DNA of 64,000 bases from Streptomyces sp. CB02980. Lineage in GTDB: Bacteria; Actinomycetota; Actinomycetes; Streptomycetales; Streptomycetaceae. The stretch lies in contig NZ_JACSCH020000001.1 in assembly GCF_014451325.2 (NCBI RefSeq), positions 536,845 to 600,844 on the forward strand, given 5' to 3'. Numbering within the stretch: the first letter of the stretch is position 1; each line of letters opens with the position of its first letter. A program made the position numbers and the translations under genes. The notes beneath the pieces were generated by a model that saw nothing but the letters and a program-made list of their open reading frames with translations, ran no database searches and was not told where the DNA came from. Of the stretch, positions 52,790 through 62,035 are shown one piece after another.

Positions 52790-54208
52790 GTGTCCGACAC
52801 ACCCGGGCCCACCGTGCGCCCGTTCCCCGACCTGCCCGCCGGGTTCCGCTACGGAGCCGCGACCGCCGCCTACCAGATCGAGGGTGCCCATGACGAGGAC
52901 GGCCGCGGACCGTCCATCTGGGACACCTTCAGCCACACCCCTGGCCGCACCCTCGGCGGCGCCACGGGCGACACCGCCTGCGACCACTACCACCGCCACC
53001 GCGAGGACATCGCCCTGCTGCGCGGGCTCGGCGTCGACGGCTACCGCTTCTCGATCGCCTGGTCCCGCCTGCTGCCCCGGGGCACCGGGCCGGTCAACGC
53101 CAAGGGCCTGGACTTCTACGACCGGCTGATCGACGATCTGCTGGCCGCCGGGATCGCGCCCGCCGTCACCCTCTACCACTGGGACCTGCCCCAGGCCCTG
53201 GAGGACCGCGGAGGCTGGCGCGTCAGAGAGACCGCCGAGGCGTTCGCCGCGTACGCGGCCCTTGCCGCCGAGCGCTACGGGGACCGGGTCGAGCGCTGGA
53301 TCACCCTCAACGAGCCGTACTGCTCCGCCTTCGTCGGCTACGCCGAGGGCCGGCACGCGCCCGGCGCCCAGGAGGGCCGCGGAGCCCTGGCGGCCGCCCA
53401 CCACCTGCTGGTCGCCCACGGCCTCGCGGTACGGGAGCTGCGCACCGCGGGCGCCCGGGAGGTCGGGATCACGCTCAACCTCGACCGGCTCCACGCCGCC
53501 TCCGACCGCCCCGAGGACCTCGACGCGCTGCGCCGCGCCGAGGTCCTCCACAACGAGGTCTGGACCGAGCCGCTCCTCGCCGGGCGCTACCCCGAGCACG
53601 AGCCCGAGACCTGGGGCGGCCTCGCCGACGGCCCCTGGCGGCAGCCCGGTGACCTGGAGGTGATCGGCGAGCCGTTGGACTTCCTCGGCATCAACTACTA
53701 CCGGCCGGTGACCATCGCCGCCGCACCACGCCGTACGGACGACCCCGGACTCCGCACCGCCGTCGACATCGGCGTCGCCGAGCAGGACCCGTACGGGACA
53801 CGGCACACCACCATGGGCTGGCCCGTCGTCCCGGCCGCGCTCACGGAGCTCCTCCTGGACCTGCGCGCCCGCCACCCGCGGCTCCCACCGGTCTGGATCA
53901 CCGAGAACGGCTCCGCCGAGGACGACACCGTCGCCCCCGACGGCCGGGTCCACGACCCGGACCGGATCGCCTACCTGGCCGACCACCTGACCGCCGTCGC
54001 CGACGCCATCACGGCCGGGGTGGACGTACGCGGCTACTACGCGTGGTCCCTGCTCGACAACTTCGAGTGGGCGCGCGGCTATGACCGGCGCTTCGGCCTC
54101 GTCCACGTCGACTACACCAGCCTGACCCGAACGCCCAAGGACAGCTACGACTGGTACCGGGGCCTGATCACCGCGCACCGCGCGCGGACGGAGGAATCCA
54201 CCCCATGA
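52790..54208 (+). CDS. GH1 beta-glucosidase
   Basis: 472-residue retaining GH1 enzyme, cytoplasmic. It has FRYGAATAAYQIEGA near the start, YRFSIAWSRLLP, TLYHWDLPQALED, acid/base Glu in WITLNEPYCSAF and nucleophile Glu in VWITENGSAED, ending with WSLLDNFEWARGYDRRFG. The length is typical. GTG 52790 lies five bases after GAGG; the GTG at 52784 would overlap that site and is less likely. The stop overlaps the GH31 start (ATGA), so the pair is co-translated. It should hydrolyse glucosyl residues exposed once xylose is removed by the GH31 partner. Confidence 0.95.
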   Translation: MSDTPGPTVRPFPDLPAGFRYGAATAAYQIEGAHDEDGRGPSIWDTFSHTPGRTLGGATGDTACDHYHRHREDIALLRGLGVDGYRFSIAWSRLLPRGTGPVNAKGLDFYDRLIDDLLAAGIAPAVTLYHWDLPQALEDRGGWRVRETAEAFAAYAALAAERYGDRVERWITLNEPYCSAFVGYAEGRHAPGAQEGRGALAAAHHLLVAHGLAVRELRTAGAREVGITLNLDRLHAASDRPEDLDALRRAEVLHNEVWTEPLLAGRYPEHEPETWGGLADGPWRQPGDLEVIGEPLDFLGINYYRPVTIAAAPRRTDDPGLRTAVDIGVAEQDPYGTRHTTMGWPVVPAALTELLLDLRARHPRLPPVWITENGSAEDDTVAPDGRVHDPDRIAYLADHLTAVADAITAGVDVRGYYAWSLLDNFEWARGYDRRFGLVHVDYTSLTRTPKDSYDWYRGLITAHRARTEESTP

Positions 54209-56487
54209 AGTTCACCGACGGCTACTGGCTGATGCGTCCGGGCGTCACCGCCCGCTACGCCACCGAGGTCGCCGACGTCCGCGCCGACGAGCACCGGATG
54301 ACCCTCTACGCGCCGGTGAAACATGTGCTCGGTCGCGGCGGCATGCTCAACAGTCCGCTGCTGACGATCGAGTGCTGGTCGCCGGCCGAGGGCGTGATCG
54401 GGGTGCGTGCCACCCACCACGCCGGTTCGGTGCACCGGGGGCCGGAGTTCGCACTGCCGGGCGGGCAACCGGATGCCGGGAAGGTACACCGGGACGGCAC
54501 GGTGGTCGAGCTCAGTGCGGGTGAGCTGTCACTGCGGGTGGACACCTCCGAGCCGTGGCGCCTGGAGTTCACCGCGGGTGGCCGGGTGCTGACCTCCGTG
54601 GGTGAGCGCGGGACCGGTTTCGCCACCGACGCCGAAGGCCGCCACTTCATGTTCGGACAACTCGCCCTGGGAGTCGGCGAGCTGGTCTACGGACTGGGCG
54701 AACGGTTCACCCCGTTCGTCAGGAACGGCCAGGTCGTGGACATCTGGCAGGCGGACGGCGGCACCAGCAGCGAGCAGGCGTACAAGAACGTCCCCTTCCA
54801 CCTGACGAACCGCGGCTACGGCGTCTTCGTCAACCACCCCGGCAAGGTCAGTTACGAGGTCGGCTCCGAGTCGGTCGGCCAGGTCCAGTTCAGCGTCGAG
54901 GACCAGTCTCTGGAGTTCTTCGTCGTCCACGGCCCGACCCCGAAGGAGATCCTCCAGCGCTACACCGCGCTCACCGGCCGCCCCGCCCTGCCGCCGGCCT
55001 GGGCGCTCGGCCTGTGGCTGACCACCTCCTTCACCACCGACTACGACGAGGCCACCGTCACCCGCTTCGTCGACGGCATGGCCGAACGCGGCATCCCGCT
55101 GAGCGTCTTCCACTTCGACTGCTTCTGGATGCGCGGCTACCAGTGGAGCGACTTCGTCTGGGACTCCGACACCTTCCCCGACCCGGCCGGCATGCTGGCG
55201 CGCCTCAAGGAGCGGGGGCTGCGGGTCTCCGCCTGGATCAACCCGTACATCGCGCAGAAGTCGGCGCTGTTCGAGGAGGGTATGCGAGAGGGCTACCTGG
55301 TGCGCCGCCCGGACGGCAGCGTCTGGCAATGGGACCTGTGGCAGCCCGGCATGGCCCTGGTGGACTTCACCGACCCCGCCGCCCGCGACTGGTACACGGG
55401 CAAGCTGAAGACGCTGCTCGACCAGGGCGTGGACTGCTTCAAGACCGACTTCGGCGAGCGCATCCCCACCGACGTCGTCTGGCACGACGGCTCCGACCCG
55501 GAACGGATGCACAACTACTACACCCACCTCTACAACCAGGCCGTCTTCGACCTCCTGCGCGCCGAGCGAGGCGAGGGCGAGGCGCTGCTCTTCGCCCGCT
55601 CCGCCACCGCCGGAGGCCAGCAGTACCCGGTCCACTGGGGCGGCGACTGCGAGTCCCACTTCAACGCCATGGCCGAGTCGCTGCGCGGTGGGCTCTCCCT
55701 CGGACTGTCCGGCTTCGGCTTCTGGAGCCATGACATCGGCGGATTCGAGGGCACCCCGACCCCCACCGTCTTCAAGCGCTGGGTGCAGTTCGGGCTGCTC
55801 TCCTCGCACAGCCGCCTGCACGGCAGCAAGTCGTACCGCGTGCCCTGGGACTACGGCGAGGAGGCCGTCGAGGTCACCCGCGAGTTCACCCTGCTCAAGC
55901 ACCGTCTCGCCCCCTACCTCCAGCGCGCCGCCCAGCAGGCGCACGCCACCGGCGTCCCGGTGATGCGGGCCATGGTGCTCGAGTTCCCCGACGACCCGGC
56001 CGCCGCCACGGTGGACCGGCAGTACATGCTCGGGGACGACCTGCTCGTCGCCCCGGTCTTCACCGACGACGGCACAGTCGAGTACTACGTGCCGGACGGC
56101 ACATGGACCAATGTGCTGACGGGCGCCCAGGTCACCGGGCCTCGCTGGGCCCGTGAGCAGCACGGCTTCCACACCCTGCCACTCCTTGCCCGCCCGGACT
56201 CCGTCATCGCGCTGGCCGCCGACGACCGGCACCCGGTCTCGGCCTGGGCGGACGGCGTCGAACTGCGGGTCCACGCCTTCGCCGACGGAGCCGAGCGCAC
56301 CGTCCTGATCCCCAGCACCGACGGCACAGGTGAGACCGCCCGCTTCCACCTGCGCCGCCGGGGCGACCGCCTGTACGTGACCACCGACAGCCCGCACCCG
56401 TGGCAGCTGCGGATCGGCAGCCCGGACGCGACCGCGCACACCCGGCCGGCCGGCACCTCGGAGGCCGATCTTCCCTACCCGGGCTGA
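54205..56487 (+). CDS. GH31 alpha-xylosidase (YicI type)
   Basis: 760-residue retaining GH31 enzyme, intracellular. The N-terminal sandwich has YGLGERFTPFVRNGQ. The barrel has the nucleophile block CFKTDFGERIPTDV, identical in type to the KTDFGERIP of E. coli YicI, and the acid/base region HWGGDCESHF. The YicI group also has HFDCFWMRGYQWSDFVW, seen here. Such enzymes remove the alpha-1,6-xylosyl group from the non-reducing end of xyloglucan oligosaccharides. The start overlaps the GH1 stop, so the two enzymes that alternate on xyloglucan backbone units are made together. A perfect terminator follows. Confidence 0.95.
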   Translation: MKFTDGYWLMRPGVTARYATEVADVRADEHRMTLYAPVKHVLGRGGMLNSPLLTIECWSPAEGVIGVRATHHAGSVHRGPEFALPGGQPDAGKVHRDGTVVELSAGELSLRVDTSEPWRLEFTAGGRVLTSVGERGTGFATDAEGRHFMFGQLALGVGELVYGLGERFTPFVRNGQVVDIWQADGGTSSEQAYKNVPFHLTNRGYGVFVNHPGKVSYEVGSESVGQVQFSVEDQSLEFFVVHGPTPKEILQRYTALTGRPALPPAWALGLWLTTSFTTDYDEATVTRFVDGMAERGIPLSVFHFDCFWMRGYQWSDFVWDSDTFPDPAGMLARLKERGLRVSAWINPYIAQKSALFEEGMREGYLVRRPDGSVWQWDLWQPGMALVDFTDPAARDWYTGKLKTLLDQGVDCFKTDFGERIPTDVVWHDGSDPERMHNYYTHLYNQAVFDLLRAERGEGEALLFARSATAGGQQYPVHWGGDCESHFNAMAESLRGGLSLGLSGFGFWSHDIGGFEGTPTPTVFKRWVQFGLLSSHSRLHGSKSYRVPWDYGEEAVEVTREFTLLKHRLAPYLQRAAQQAHATGVPVMRAMVLEFPDDPAAATVDRQYMLGDDLLVAPVFTDDGTVEYYVPDGTWTNVLTGAQVTGPRWAREQHGFHTLPLLARPDSVIALAADDRHPVSAWADGVELRVHAFADGAERTVLIPSTDGTGETARFHLRRRGDRLYVTTDSPHPWQLRIGSPDATAHTRPAGTSEADLPYPG

Positions 56488-56499
56488 ACCCGACCGTCA

Positions 56500-56527
56500 G
56501 GGCGGGGGCCCCGCGGGGCCCCCGCCC
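56500..56527 (+). terminator. Terminator after GH31
   Basis: A 28-bp perfect GC-only palindrome (arms GGGCGGGGGCCCCG and its complement) begins 13 bases after the GH31 stop and before the convergent epimerase stop. Confidence 0.85.
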
Positions 56528-56584
56528 TCGGCGCGGTTGCTCACCGACGCCGTCGATGCCCACATCCCGGCAGCGTGCCGCGAT

Positions 56585-57751
56585 TCAGCGGGCGCCGAAG
56601 GAGTGCACCGTCGTCGAGCGGTAGGTCCGTCCCGGGCGGAGCACCGTCGACGGGAAGGACGGCTGGTTGGGCGAGTCGGGGAAGTGCTGGGTCTCCAGGC
56701 AGAAGCCGTCGCCCTGGCGGTAGACCTTCCCGGAGGTACCCGCCAGCGCGGCGTCGAGGAAGTTGCCGCTGTAGAACTGCACGCCCGGCTCGGTGGTCGC
56801 GATCTCCATCACGCGGCCGAGGACGGGCTCCGTCACGGTCACGGCATGCTGCGGGGTGTCGGTGGGTCCCTTGTCGAGCACGAAGTTGTGGTCGTAGCCG
56901 CGGCCGAAGAGGACCTGCTGGTGCGCCTCGCGGATGTCCCGGCCCATGGGCTTGCCGCTGCGGAAGTCGAAGGGGGTGTGTGCGACCCTCGCGAGTTCGC
57001 CGGTCGGGATGAGGGTGGAGTCGACGGGGGTGTATCGGGAAGCGGCGATCCTCAGGGTGTGGTCGAGGATGCTGCCGCTGCCCTCTCCCGCGAGGTTGAA
57101 GTACGTGTGGTTGGTGAGGTTCACGACGGTGGCCCTGTCCGTCGTGGCCCTGTAGTCGATGCGGAAGTCGCCGCGGGGTGTGAGGACGTAGTCGACCCGG
57201 ATGCGCAGGGTGCCGGGGTAGCCCATCTCGCCGTCGGCGCTGACGTACCGCAGGGTGAGGCCGGTGTCCCGCCCCTGCGCGTACGGCTCCACGTCCCACA
57301 CCCGCTTGTCGAAGCCCTTGTCCCCGCCGTGCAGGCTGTTCGGGTCGTCGTTGACGGGGAGTCTGTACGTGCTGCCATCGAGGGTGAAGGCGCCGCCCGC
57401 GATGCGGTTGCCGTAGCGCCCGATGACGGCGCCGAAGTACGGGCTGCCCGCCACGTAGTCCTCGAGGTTGTCGAAGCCCAGCGACACGTTCGCGTACCGC
57501 CCACGCCGGTCAGGGACTTCGAGGGCCTGGACGATGCCGCCGTACGACAGCACGCGCAGCCGGGTGCCTCCCGCGGCCACGGTCCAGCGGTGGACGCGTG
57601 TGCCGTCGGACAGGGTCCCGAACAGCTCCTTCGCCGGCCTGCCGCCTAACCGTTCCGTGCCGCCCGCGGCGAACGCCGAGGTCGGCCCGGCGGCCGCTGC
57701 CGCGATTCCGGCGGCGCCCGCCGCCATCACCGTACGCCTGTCGATGGTCAT
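56585..57751 (-). CDS. Secreted aldose 1-epimerase (galactose mutarotase family)
   Basis: 388-residue GALM-family protein. A signal region (DRRTVMAAGAAGIAAAAAGP) suggests export, possibly by Tat. Conserved sites are GRYGNRIAGG, SLHGGDKGFDKRVW, the catalytic His in NLTNHTYFNLAG, YDHNFVLD, GVQFYSGNFLD and the base Glu in CLETQHFPDSPNQP. It interconverts alpha and beta anomers of free sugars; outside the cell it could speed uptake or enzyme turnover of released galactose, xylose or glucose. It is transcribed alone from the promoter at 57815-57844. Confidence 0.9.
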   Translation of the reverse strand: MTIDRRTVMAAGAAGIAAAAAGPTSAFAAGGTERLGGRPAKELFGTLSDGTRVHRWTVAAGGTRLRVLSYGGIVQALEVPDRRGRYANVSLGFDNLEDYVAGSPYFGAVIGRYGNRIAGGAFTLDGSTYRLPVNDDPNSLHGGDKGFDKRVWDVEPYAQGRDTGLTLRYVSADGEMGYPGTLRIRVDYVLTPRGDFRIDYRATTDRATVVNLTNHTYFNLAGEGSGSILDHTLRIAASRYTPVDSTLIPTGELARVAHTPFDFRSGKPMGRDIREAHQQVLFGRGYDHNFVLDKGPTDTPQHAVTVTEPVLGRVMEIATTEPGVQFYSGNFLDAALAGTSGKVYRQGDGFCLETQHFPDSPNQPSFPSTVLRPGRTYRSTTVHSFGAR

Positions 57752-57784
57752 GTCGATGGAGCTCCTTGACGTAGGACGTTCGAT

Positions 57785-57844
57785 ATTTCGTCACATGTTC
57801 GAAATCGTGGCGCGACCGTAGTGACGCCACGAGGACCATGTCAA
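57785..57844 (-). promoter_or_regulatory. Promoter of the epimerase gene with an inverted repeat
   Basis: Read leftward: TTGACA (57844-57839), 18 bases, TACGGT (57820-57815), then the inverted repeat ATTTCG-N9-CGAAAT (57805-57785) downstream of the start. The repeat is unlike the LacI and GntR sites elsewhere and may bind another regulator. Confidence 0.65.
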
Positions 57845-57890
57845 CGGTCCCGGCTCGCACCCGCCTCAGGCACCCTGAGCGCGTGGCCGT

Positions 57891-57943
57891 GGCGGGCTCG
57901 GCCTTCCGCCGAGCCCGCCGCACCGGCTCCGCACCGGAGCCGG
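57891..57943 (-). terminator. Two adjacent hairpins after GH62
   Basis: GGCGGGCTCGGC pairs with GCCGAGCCCGCC (57891-57919, five-base loop), followed by CCGGCTCCG pairing with CGGAGCCGG (57923-57943). Both lie just beyond the GH62 stop and before the epimerase promoter. Confidence 0.75.
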
Positions 57944-57958
57944 ACCCGCGTCATGTCG

Positions 57959-59425
57959 TCAGCGCTGCAGTGTCAGCAGGCCCGGCCGGTAGGGCAGGAG
58001 ACCGTAGTCACCGCCTGAGTCGGGGCTGCGTCCCTGGTAGAGCAACTGCAGATTGCACGGATCGACGGTCATGGTCTGATCGGCGCTGGTGCGGATCAGT
58101 TCGCCATGGCTGATGTCGTCGGTCCAGGTGGCGCCGCTGTTGGCCTTGCCTGCGAACGGGTTGCTCTCGGTCGCGGCCTGGGGAGTCCACGAACCGTTCA
58201 GGCCGGTGGCCGTGAACGAGCGGAAGTACCGGCCCTGCGAGCCGATGGCCTCGACGATCATGAGGTAGCGGTCCTGGCCCTGGAGCTTGTAGACCTGTGG
58301 GGCTTCGAACAGGTTGTTCGTCGTATCGCTCATGATCACGGTCGAGTTCGTGCCGAAAGTGCCCGGGAAGTTCCCGATCGGCATACTGGCCCGGTAGATC
58401 TTGCCGTTGTCACCGGCGAAGAACAGGTACATGTTCGTCCCGTCACCGATGAGCGTCTGGTCGATGGGTCCGGTTCCGGAGCCGGTGATGCTTCCGGAGA
58501 AGAGCACCTGCTCGGATGACCAGCCGTTCGGGTTCGTGGGGTCGCTCGATGTCCGGTAGGAGAAGGCGGTCCCACCCCACTGGTAGGCGAGCACCCAGAT
58601 GTTCTTCGGCGCGAAGTAGAAGAGCGTGGGCGCGACGGTGGAGGTAGACATCGTGTTCTGGCCGGCCGAGGCCATCTCCGACCAGTTGGTGAACAGGTTG
58701 AAGTTCATCGAACCCCACCTCGTCCCCGTGTCGTGCGTCGTCGCGTAGACGAGTTGCCTGCCGTTGTGGGGGACGACGGTGAAGTCCTTGAGCGACGCCC
58801 AGCCCGGCTTGGGCTGCGCCAGCGCGCCTGTCGACGTCCAGCGGTACGTCGACGGAAGAGCGCACACGCCGGGGTTGCCGCCGCCGACCTTGACGAACTG
58901 CCACTGCTGGTTGGTGCCGCCCCAGTCGTCGTACTGGACGATGTTCGCGTTGTCGGCGGTGGAGGCGCCCTGTACTTCGAGGGCCTTGCCGCTGTGGCGT
59001 GCGATGAGCCTCACGTAGCCGTCGGAGCTGTCGGCCAGCCGCCACTGCTGATTGGTGCCGTTCAGGTCCGCCCACTGGACGATCGAACCGCCGTTGGCGG
59101 TGGACCTGTTGTGGACGTCCAGCACCTTGCCGGAGTGGCGGGACTTGAGGCGGTAGTAGCCGCCGCCGGAGTCGACGAACTGCCACTGCTGCTGGTTCTG
59201 ATCGTTCCTGGCCCACTGGGTGATGCGGGCGCCGTCGTCGGTCGCCAGGTTGTAGACGTCCAGGGCCTTGCCGCTGTTGCGGTTGACCAGCACGTACGAG
59301 GCGTTGGGGTCGACGGTCGCCGCGCCGGCGGGCTGGGCACTGAAGAACGTCGCCAGGAGCAGCAGGGGTGCGAGGACGGCGAGCAGGCGTTTCAGGTGGA
59401 CCGAGGAGGGATGGCGGGACCGCAT
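57959..59425 (-). CDS. Secreted GH62 alpha-L-arabinofuranosidase with CBM13
   Basis: 488-residue secreted enzyme. The signal peptide (about 1-36, [20 protein letters not shown]) is followed by a three-repeat ricin-type CBM13 (about 40-175; QQQWQF, NQQWRL, NQQWQF). A GH62 propeller (about 190-488) follows: [14 protein letters not shown] (general base Asp), [41 protein letters not shown] (acid Glu) and the YRPGLLTL end. GH62 removes arabinofuranosyl groups from arabinoxylan. The ATG at 59425 overlaps the cupin stop (TGATG). It is the last gene of the GH30-GH10-Gfo-DUF6807-cupin-GH62 operon. Confidence 0.94.
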   Translation of the reverse strand: MRSRHPSSVHLKRLLAVLAPLLLLATFFSAQPAGAATVDPNASYVLVNRNSGKALDVYNLATDDGARITQWARNDQNQQQWQFVDSGGGYYRLKSRHSGKVLDVHNRSTANGGSIVQWADLNGTNQQWRLADSSDGYVRLIARHSGKALEVQGASTADNANIVQYDDWGGTNQQWQFVKVGGGNPGVCALPSTYRWTSTGALAQPKPGWASLKDFTVVPHNGRQLVYATTHDTGTRWGSMNFNLFTNWSEMASAGQNTMSTSTVAPTLFYFAPKNIWVLAYQWGGTAFSYRTSSDPTNPNGWSSEQVLFSGSITGSGTGPIDQTLIGDGTNMYLFFAGDNGKIYRASMPIGNFPGTFGTNSTVIMSDTTNNLFEAPQVYKLQGQDRYLMIVEAIGSQGRYFRSFTATGLNGSWTPQAATESNPFAGKANSGATWTDDISHGELIRTSADQTMTVDPCNLQLLYQGRSPDSGGDYGLLPYRPGLLTLQR

Positions 59426-60135
59426 CAGAAGAGCTCCTTCGGGGAGTGGGGGTGGGGGTGATGAAGAACGGGATAGGTGTGAAGGCGGCCGCACATGCCG
59501 AAGAGTCGGCGCTCCGGGCGCTCCAGTCGGGACACCGTGCCGTGGCTGAGGTGAGAGAGGTCTCCGGCCTTCAGCCGTTCCAGCTGGCGGCCGGTCGTGA
59601 CGGCCGCGGCCAGGGGGCCGTCACGCCAGCGGATCCGCCAGGCGTCAAGCAGCTCGGTCTTCAGGCGGTGGGCCGCGATGTGGAACTCCCGCAGACCGCC
59701 TTCGCGCAAGGCCAGAAAACCCTCGATCGCCAGGTCGCGGCGGCGGCGCGCCGCCGCGGAATGGTCGCCGGTCAGGGCGGCCGCCCTCCGGTAGGCATGG
59801 GGATCGGCCAGCACAGGAGCGGGGAAGGTGAAGACGGCGTCGCCTGCCTCGGGGAGTCCGCTGTTCTGCATGAGCACCACGAGGCGCAGGCCGCCGCCGT
59901 TGACGAGACGGTGGATCGTGCCGGGGGTGAACCAGACGACGTCGCCGGGGTGCAGCGGGGTGTCGGCGAAGCCGGACGTGGTGAGCGTCTGGACGCTGCC
60001 CGCGCCGCCGATGACGACGTAGGCCTCGGCGCAGACGAGGTGCATGTGGGGTGTGCCGCCGCACAGCCCGTCGGCCGCCTCCCAGTCGTACACGGTCAAC
60101 CCGGAGATCCCCACGCCGCCGGGGAGCGGGGTCAC
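59425..60135 (-). CDS. Cupin-domain protein in a xylan operon
   Basis: About 236 residues. The N-terminal cupin has a complete metal site, [16 protein letters not shown] (two His and Glu) and [10 protein letters not shown] (second His). The C-terminal half is helical and basic ([20 protein letters not shown]) with a Cys near the end. Function is not known; it may be a sugar isomerase or epimerase-type enzyme acting with the neighbouring oxidoreductase, or a sensor. GTG 60135 overlaps the DUF6807 stop as GTGA; GTG 60138 is equally possible. No signal peptide. Confidence 0.7.
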   Translation of the reverse strand: MTPLPGGVGISGLTVYDWEAADGLCGGTPHMHLVCAEAYVVIGGAGSVQTLTTSGFADTPLHPGDVVWFTPGTIHRLVNGGGLRLVVLMQNSGLPEAGDAVFTFPAPVLADPHAYRRAAALTGDHSAAARRRRDLAIEGFLALREGGLREFHIAAHRLKTELLDAWRIRWRDGPLAAAVTTGRQLERLKAGDLSHLSHGTVSRLERPERRLFGMCGRLHTYPVLHHPHPHSPKELF

Positions 60136-60992
60136 CACGGGTGTTCCGCGACATGGCGGGCCAGGCGGCTGCGGGTCCATGCGCCGTCGGCCACGACGAT
60201 CCGGTAGCGGCGTGACAGGGATGCGCCCGGGGCCAGCGGCAGTTCCTTGTCGAACGCCAGGGACGGGTTGACGGCGGGGATGGGCTCGCTGCGGACGAAC
60301 CAGTGGCAAGGGGCGTCCGGATCGTCCAGGAACAGGAGCGTGGAGGAGCGGTCGACCTCGTCGTGCGTGCCGATGAAGGCCAGCCAGTCGCCCTGCTCGC
60401 CCATCGCGGGGCCGATCACGTGGCCGCCGGTGAAGTCGCGCGGGCCGCGCCAGAACAGGCCGGAGTAGCCCGCGAGCCTTCTGCCCTGTGTACCGGGGCT
60501 GCCGAACATCAGATCGGTGTCGAGGACGTTGGTCAGCGCGGTGGTGACGTCCAGGGTCCAGGAGTCGGCCTCGACGTCGCGTGCGGTCAGCGTGCGGCGC
60601 TCGTCGATCCAGCGCTCCCCCGCCATCGTGTGCCAGGCGAGGTCCTCGGTGATCACGGCGCGGCCGTGGCCCGTTTCGGCGGACACGGTGAGGCTGCGCA
60701 TCGTGCCGAGGTTCAGCAGGTCCACGTAGCCCTGGCCGCGCAGGTAGGTGCCGCCGCCCCAGAAGTTCTGCCCCGACACCCACGACGCCGTGATCTGGAC
60801 GCCCTTGTGCCAGCGGTGGTCGTGCGGCCGGTACCCGGTGACCACGTCGCCGGCGAGCGTGCGCACCGGGTGCAGGTAGGGCTTCGGCGCCTCGAAGGGG
60901 TCCATGACCGGCCGGTGCACATACCGGAAGAGGTCGACGTCACGAGCGCGGACGATCAGCGAGTCCTCGTTCTCGAGGAGTTCGAACGTCAT
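60132..60992 (-). CDS. DUF6807 (PmoA-like) family protein
   Basis: 286-residue cytoplasmic protein of a family often found beside Gfo/Idh/MocA oxidoreductases. Characteristic His-rich segments are PVRTLAGDVVTGYRPHDHRW, HKGVQI, GLFWRGPRDFTGGHV and the C-terminal RSEPIPAVNPSLAFD. No established biochemical role is known to me. The ATG at 60992 overlaps the oxidoreductase stop (ATGA), so these two are made together and may form a functional pair for an unusual sugar or sugar acid. Confidence 0.75.
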   Translation of the reverse strand: MTFELLENEDSLIVRARDVDLFRYVHRPVMDPFEAPKPYLHPVRTLAGDVVTGYRPHDHRWHKGVQITASWVSGQNFWGGGTYLRGQGYVDLLNLGTMRSLTVSAETGHGRAVITEDLAWHTMAGERWIDERRTLTARDVEADSWTLDVTTALTNVLDTDLMFGSPGTQGRRLAGYSGLFWRGPRDFTGGHVIGPAMGEQGDWLAFIGTHDEVDRSSTLLFLDDPDAPCHWFVRSEPIPAVNPSLAFDKELPLAPGASLSRRYRIVVADGAWTRSRLARHVAEHPW

Positions 60993-62035
60993 CGGAACAC
61001 CTCCGGCCGGCCGCCGTCGAGTGAGCCGTAGAACGGGTCGGCCGCGTCGATCTCTCCGCGCCGGACCGGCAGGCCGGTGATCGCGGCCTTGTACAAGGCC
61101 GTGACAAGTTCCATGGTGGTCCTGCCGAGGTCGGGCCTGATCCCCGCGTCGTAGCCGTCCAGGTAGGCCGCGAGCTGGGCGGTGTGCGAGCTGGGCAGGT
61201 CGTCCGGCGGCTCCCACTTCACGCCGGCCGACCTGGTGGTGAACGTCCAGTCCGCGTTGGAGTAGCCGTACAGGTGCCGCAGCTCGACCGTGGCGTCGGT
61301 GAGGTCGAACCGCAGGTAGCTCTCCTCGCGTGGGGACAGGACGCTGTTGACGACCGTCGCGATGGCTCCGTTGTCGAACCGGACCAGGGCGGCGGACACG
61401 TCCTCGGTCTGGACATCGCGCTCCAGGCGGCCGGCCATCGCGCGTACCTCGGCCCATTCGCCGAGCACCGCGAGCATCAGGTCCATCTGGTGGATGCCGT
61501 GGCCCAGCGTCGGGCCACCGCCCTCGCTCCCCCAGGTGCCGCGCCAGGGCACGTCGTAGTAGGCGTCGTCGCGGTACCACGCCGTGACGCACTGCGCGAC
61601 CAGCGGGCGGCCCAGCGCCCCGGCCGCGATCCGGTCGCGCAGGTAGCGGGCCCCCGAGCCGTACCTGTGCTGGAACACCGCGCCCGCGGCGGCGGGCCCC
61701 TCGGCGGCACTGATCCGGTCGAGTTCGGCGAGGGACAGCGCCACCGGCTTCTCGCACCACACCCACGCCCCCGACTTCAGGCAGGCCACGGCCTGGTCGG
61801 CGTGCAGGAACGGCGGCGTGCACAGGTGCACGAGGTCCGGCCGCTGCGCCTCGAGCATCGTGTGGAGGTCGGTGTAGACCGCGGGAATGCCGTGTTCGGC
61901 CGCGAACGCCTCGGCGCGCGCGGCATCCACATCGACGGCTGCCACGATCACGGCCCGGTGCGCCTGCGCCCGGAGGGCTGGAACGTGGCAGATGCCCGCG
62001 ATCCCGCCCGTTCCGACGATCGCCGTTCGTATCAT
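60989..62035 (-). CDS. Gfo/Idh/MocA-family NAD(P)-dependent oxidoreductase
   Basis: 348-residue oxidoreductase. The N-terminal Rossmann fold (IVGTGGIAGICHVPAL, VAAVDVD) is followed by the family signature WCEKPVALSLAEL (catalytic Lys) and a second-domain active site GHGIHQMDLML with His and Asp. These enzymes oxidise, reduce or epimerise sugars and inositols. ATG 62035 overlaps the GH10 stop (ATGA). Position in a xylan operon suggests action on xylose, arabinose or a decorated derivative such as a uronic acid; substrate is not readable. Confidence 0.86.
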   Translation of the reverse strand: MIRTAIVGTGGIAGICHVPALRAQAHRAVIVAAVDVDAARAEAFAAEHGIPAVYTDLHTMLEAQRPDLVHLCTPPFLHADQAVACLKSGAWVWCEKPVALSLAELDRISAAEGPAAAGAVFQHRYGSGARYLRDRIAAGALGRPLVAQCVTAWYRDDAYYDVPWRGTWGSEGGGPTLGHGIHQMDLMLAVLGEWAEVRAMAGRLERDVQTEDVSAALVRFDNGAIATVVNSVLSPREESYLRFDLTDATVELRHLYGYSNADWTFTTRSAGVKWEPPDDLPSSHTAQLAAYLDGYDAGIRPDLGRTTMELVTALYKAAITGLPVRRGEIDAADPFYGSLDGGRPEVFR

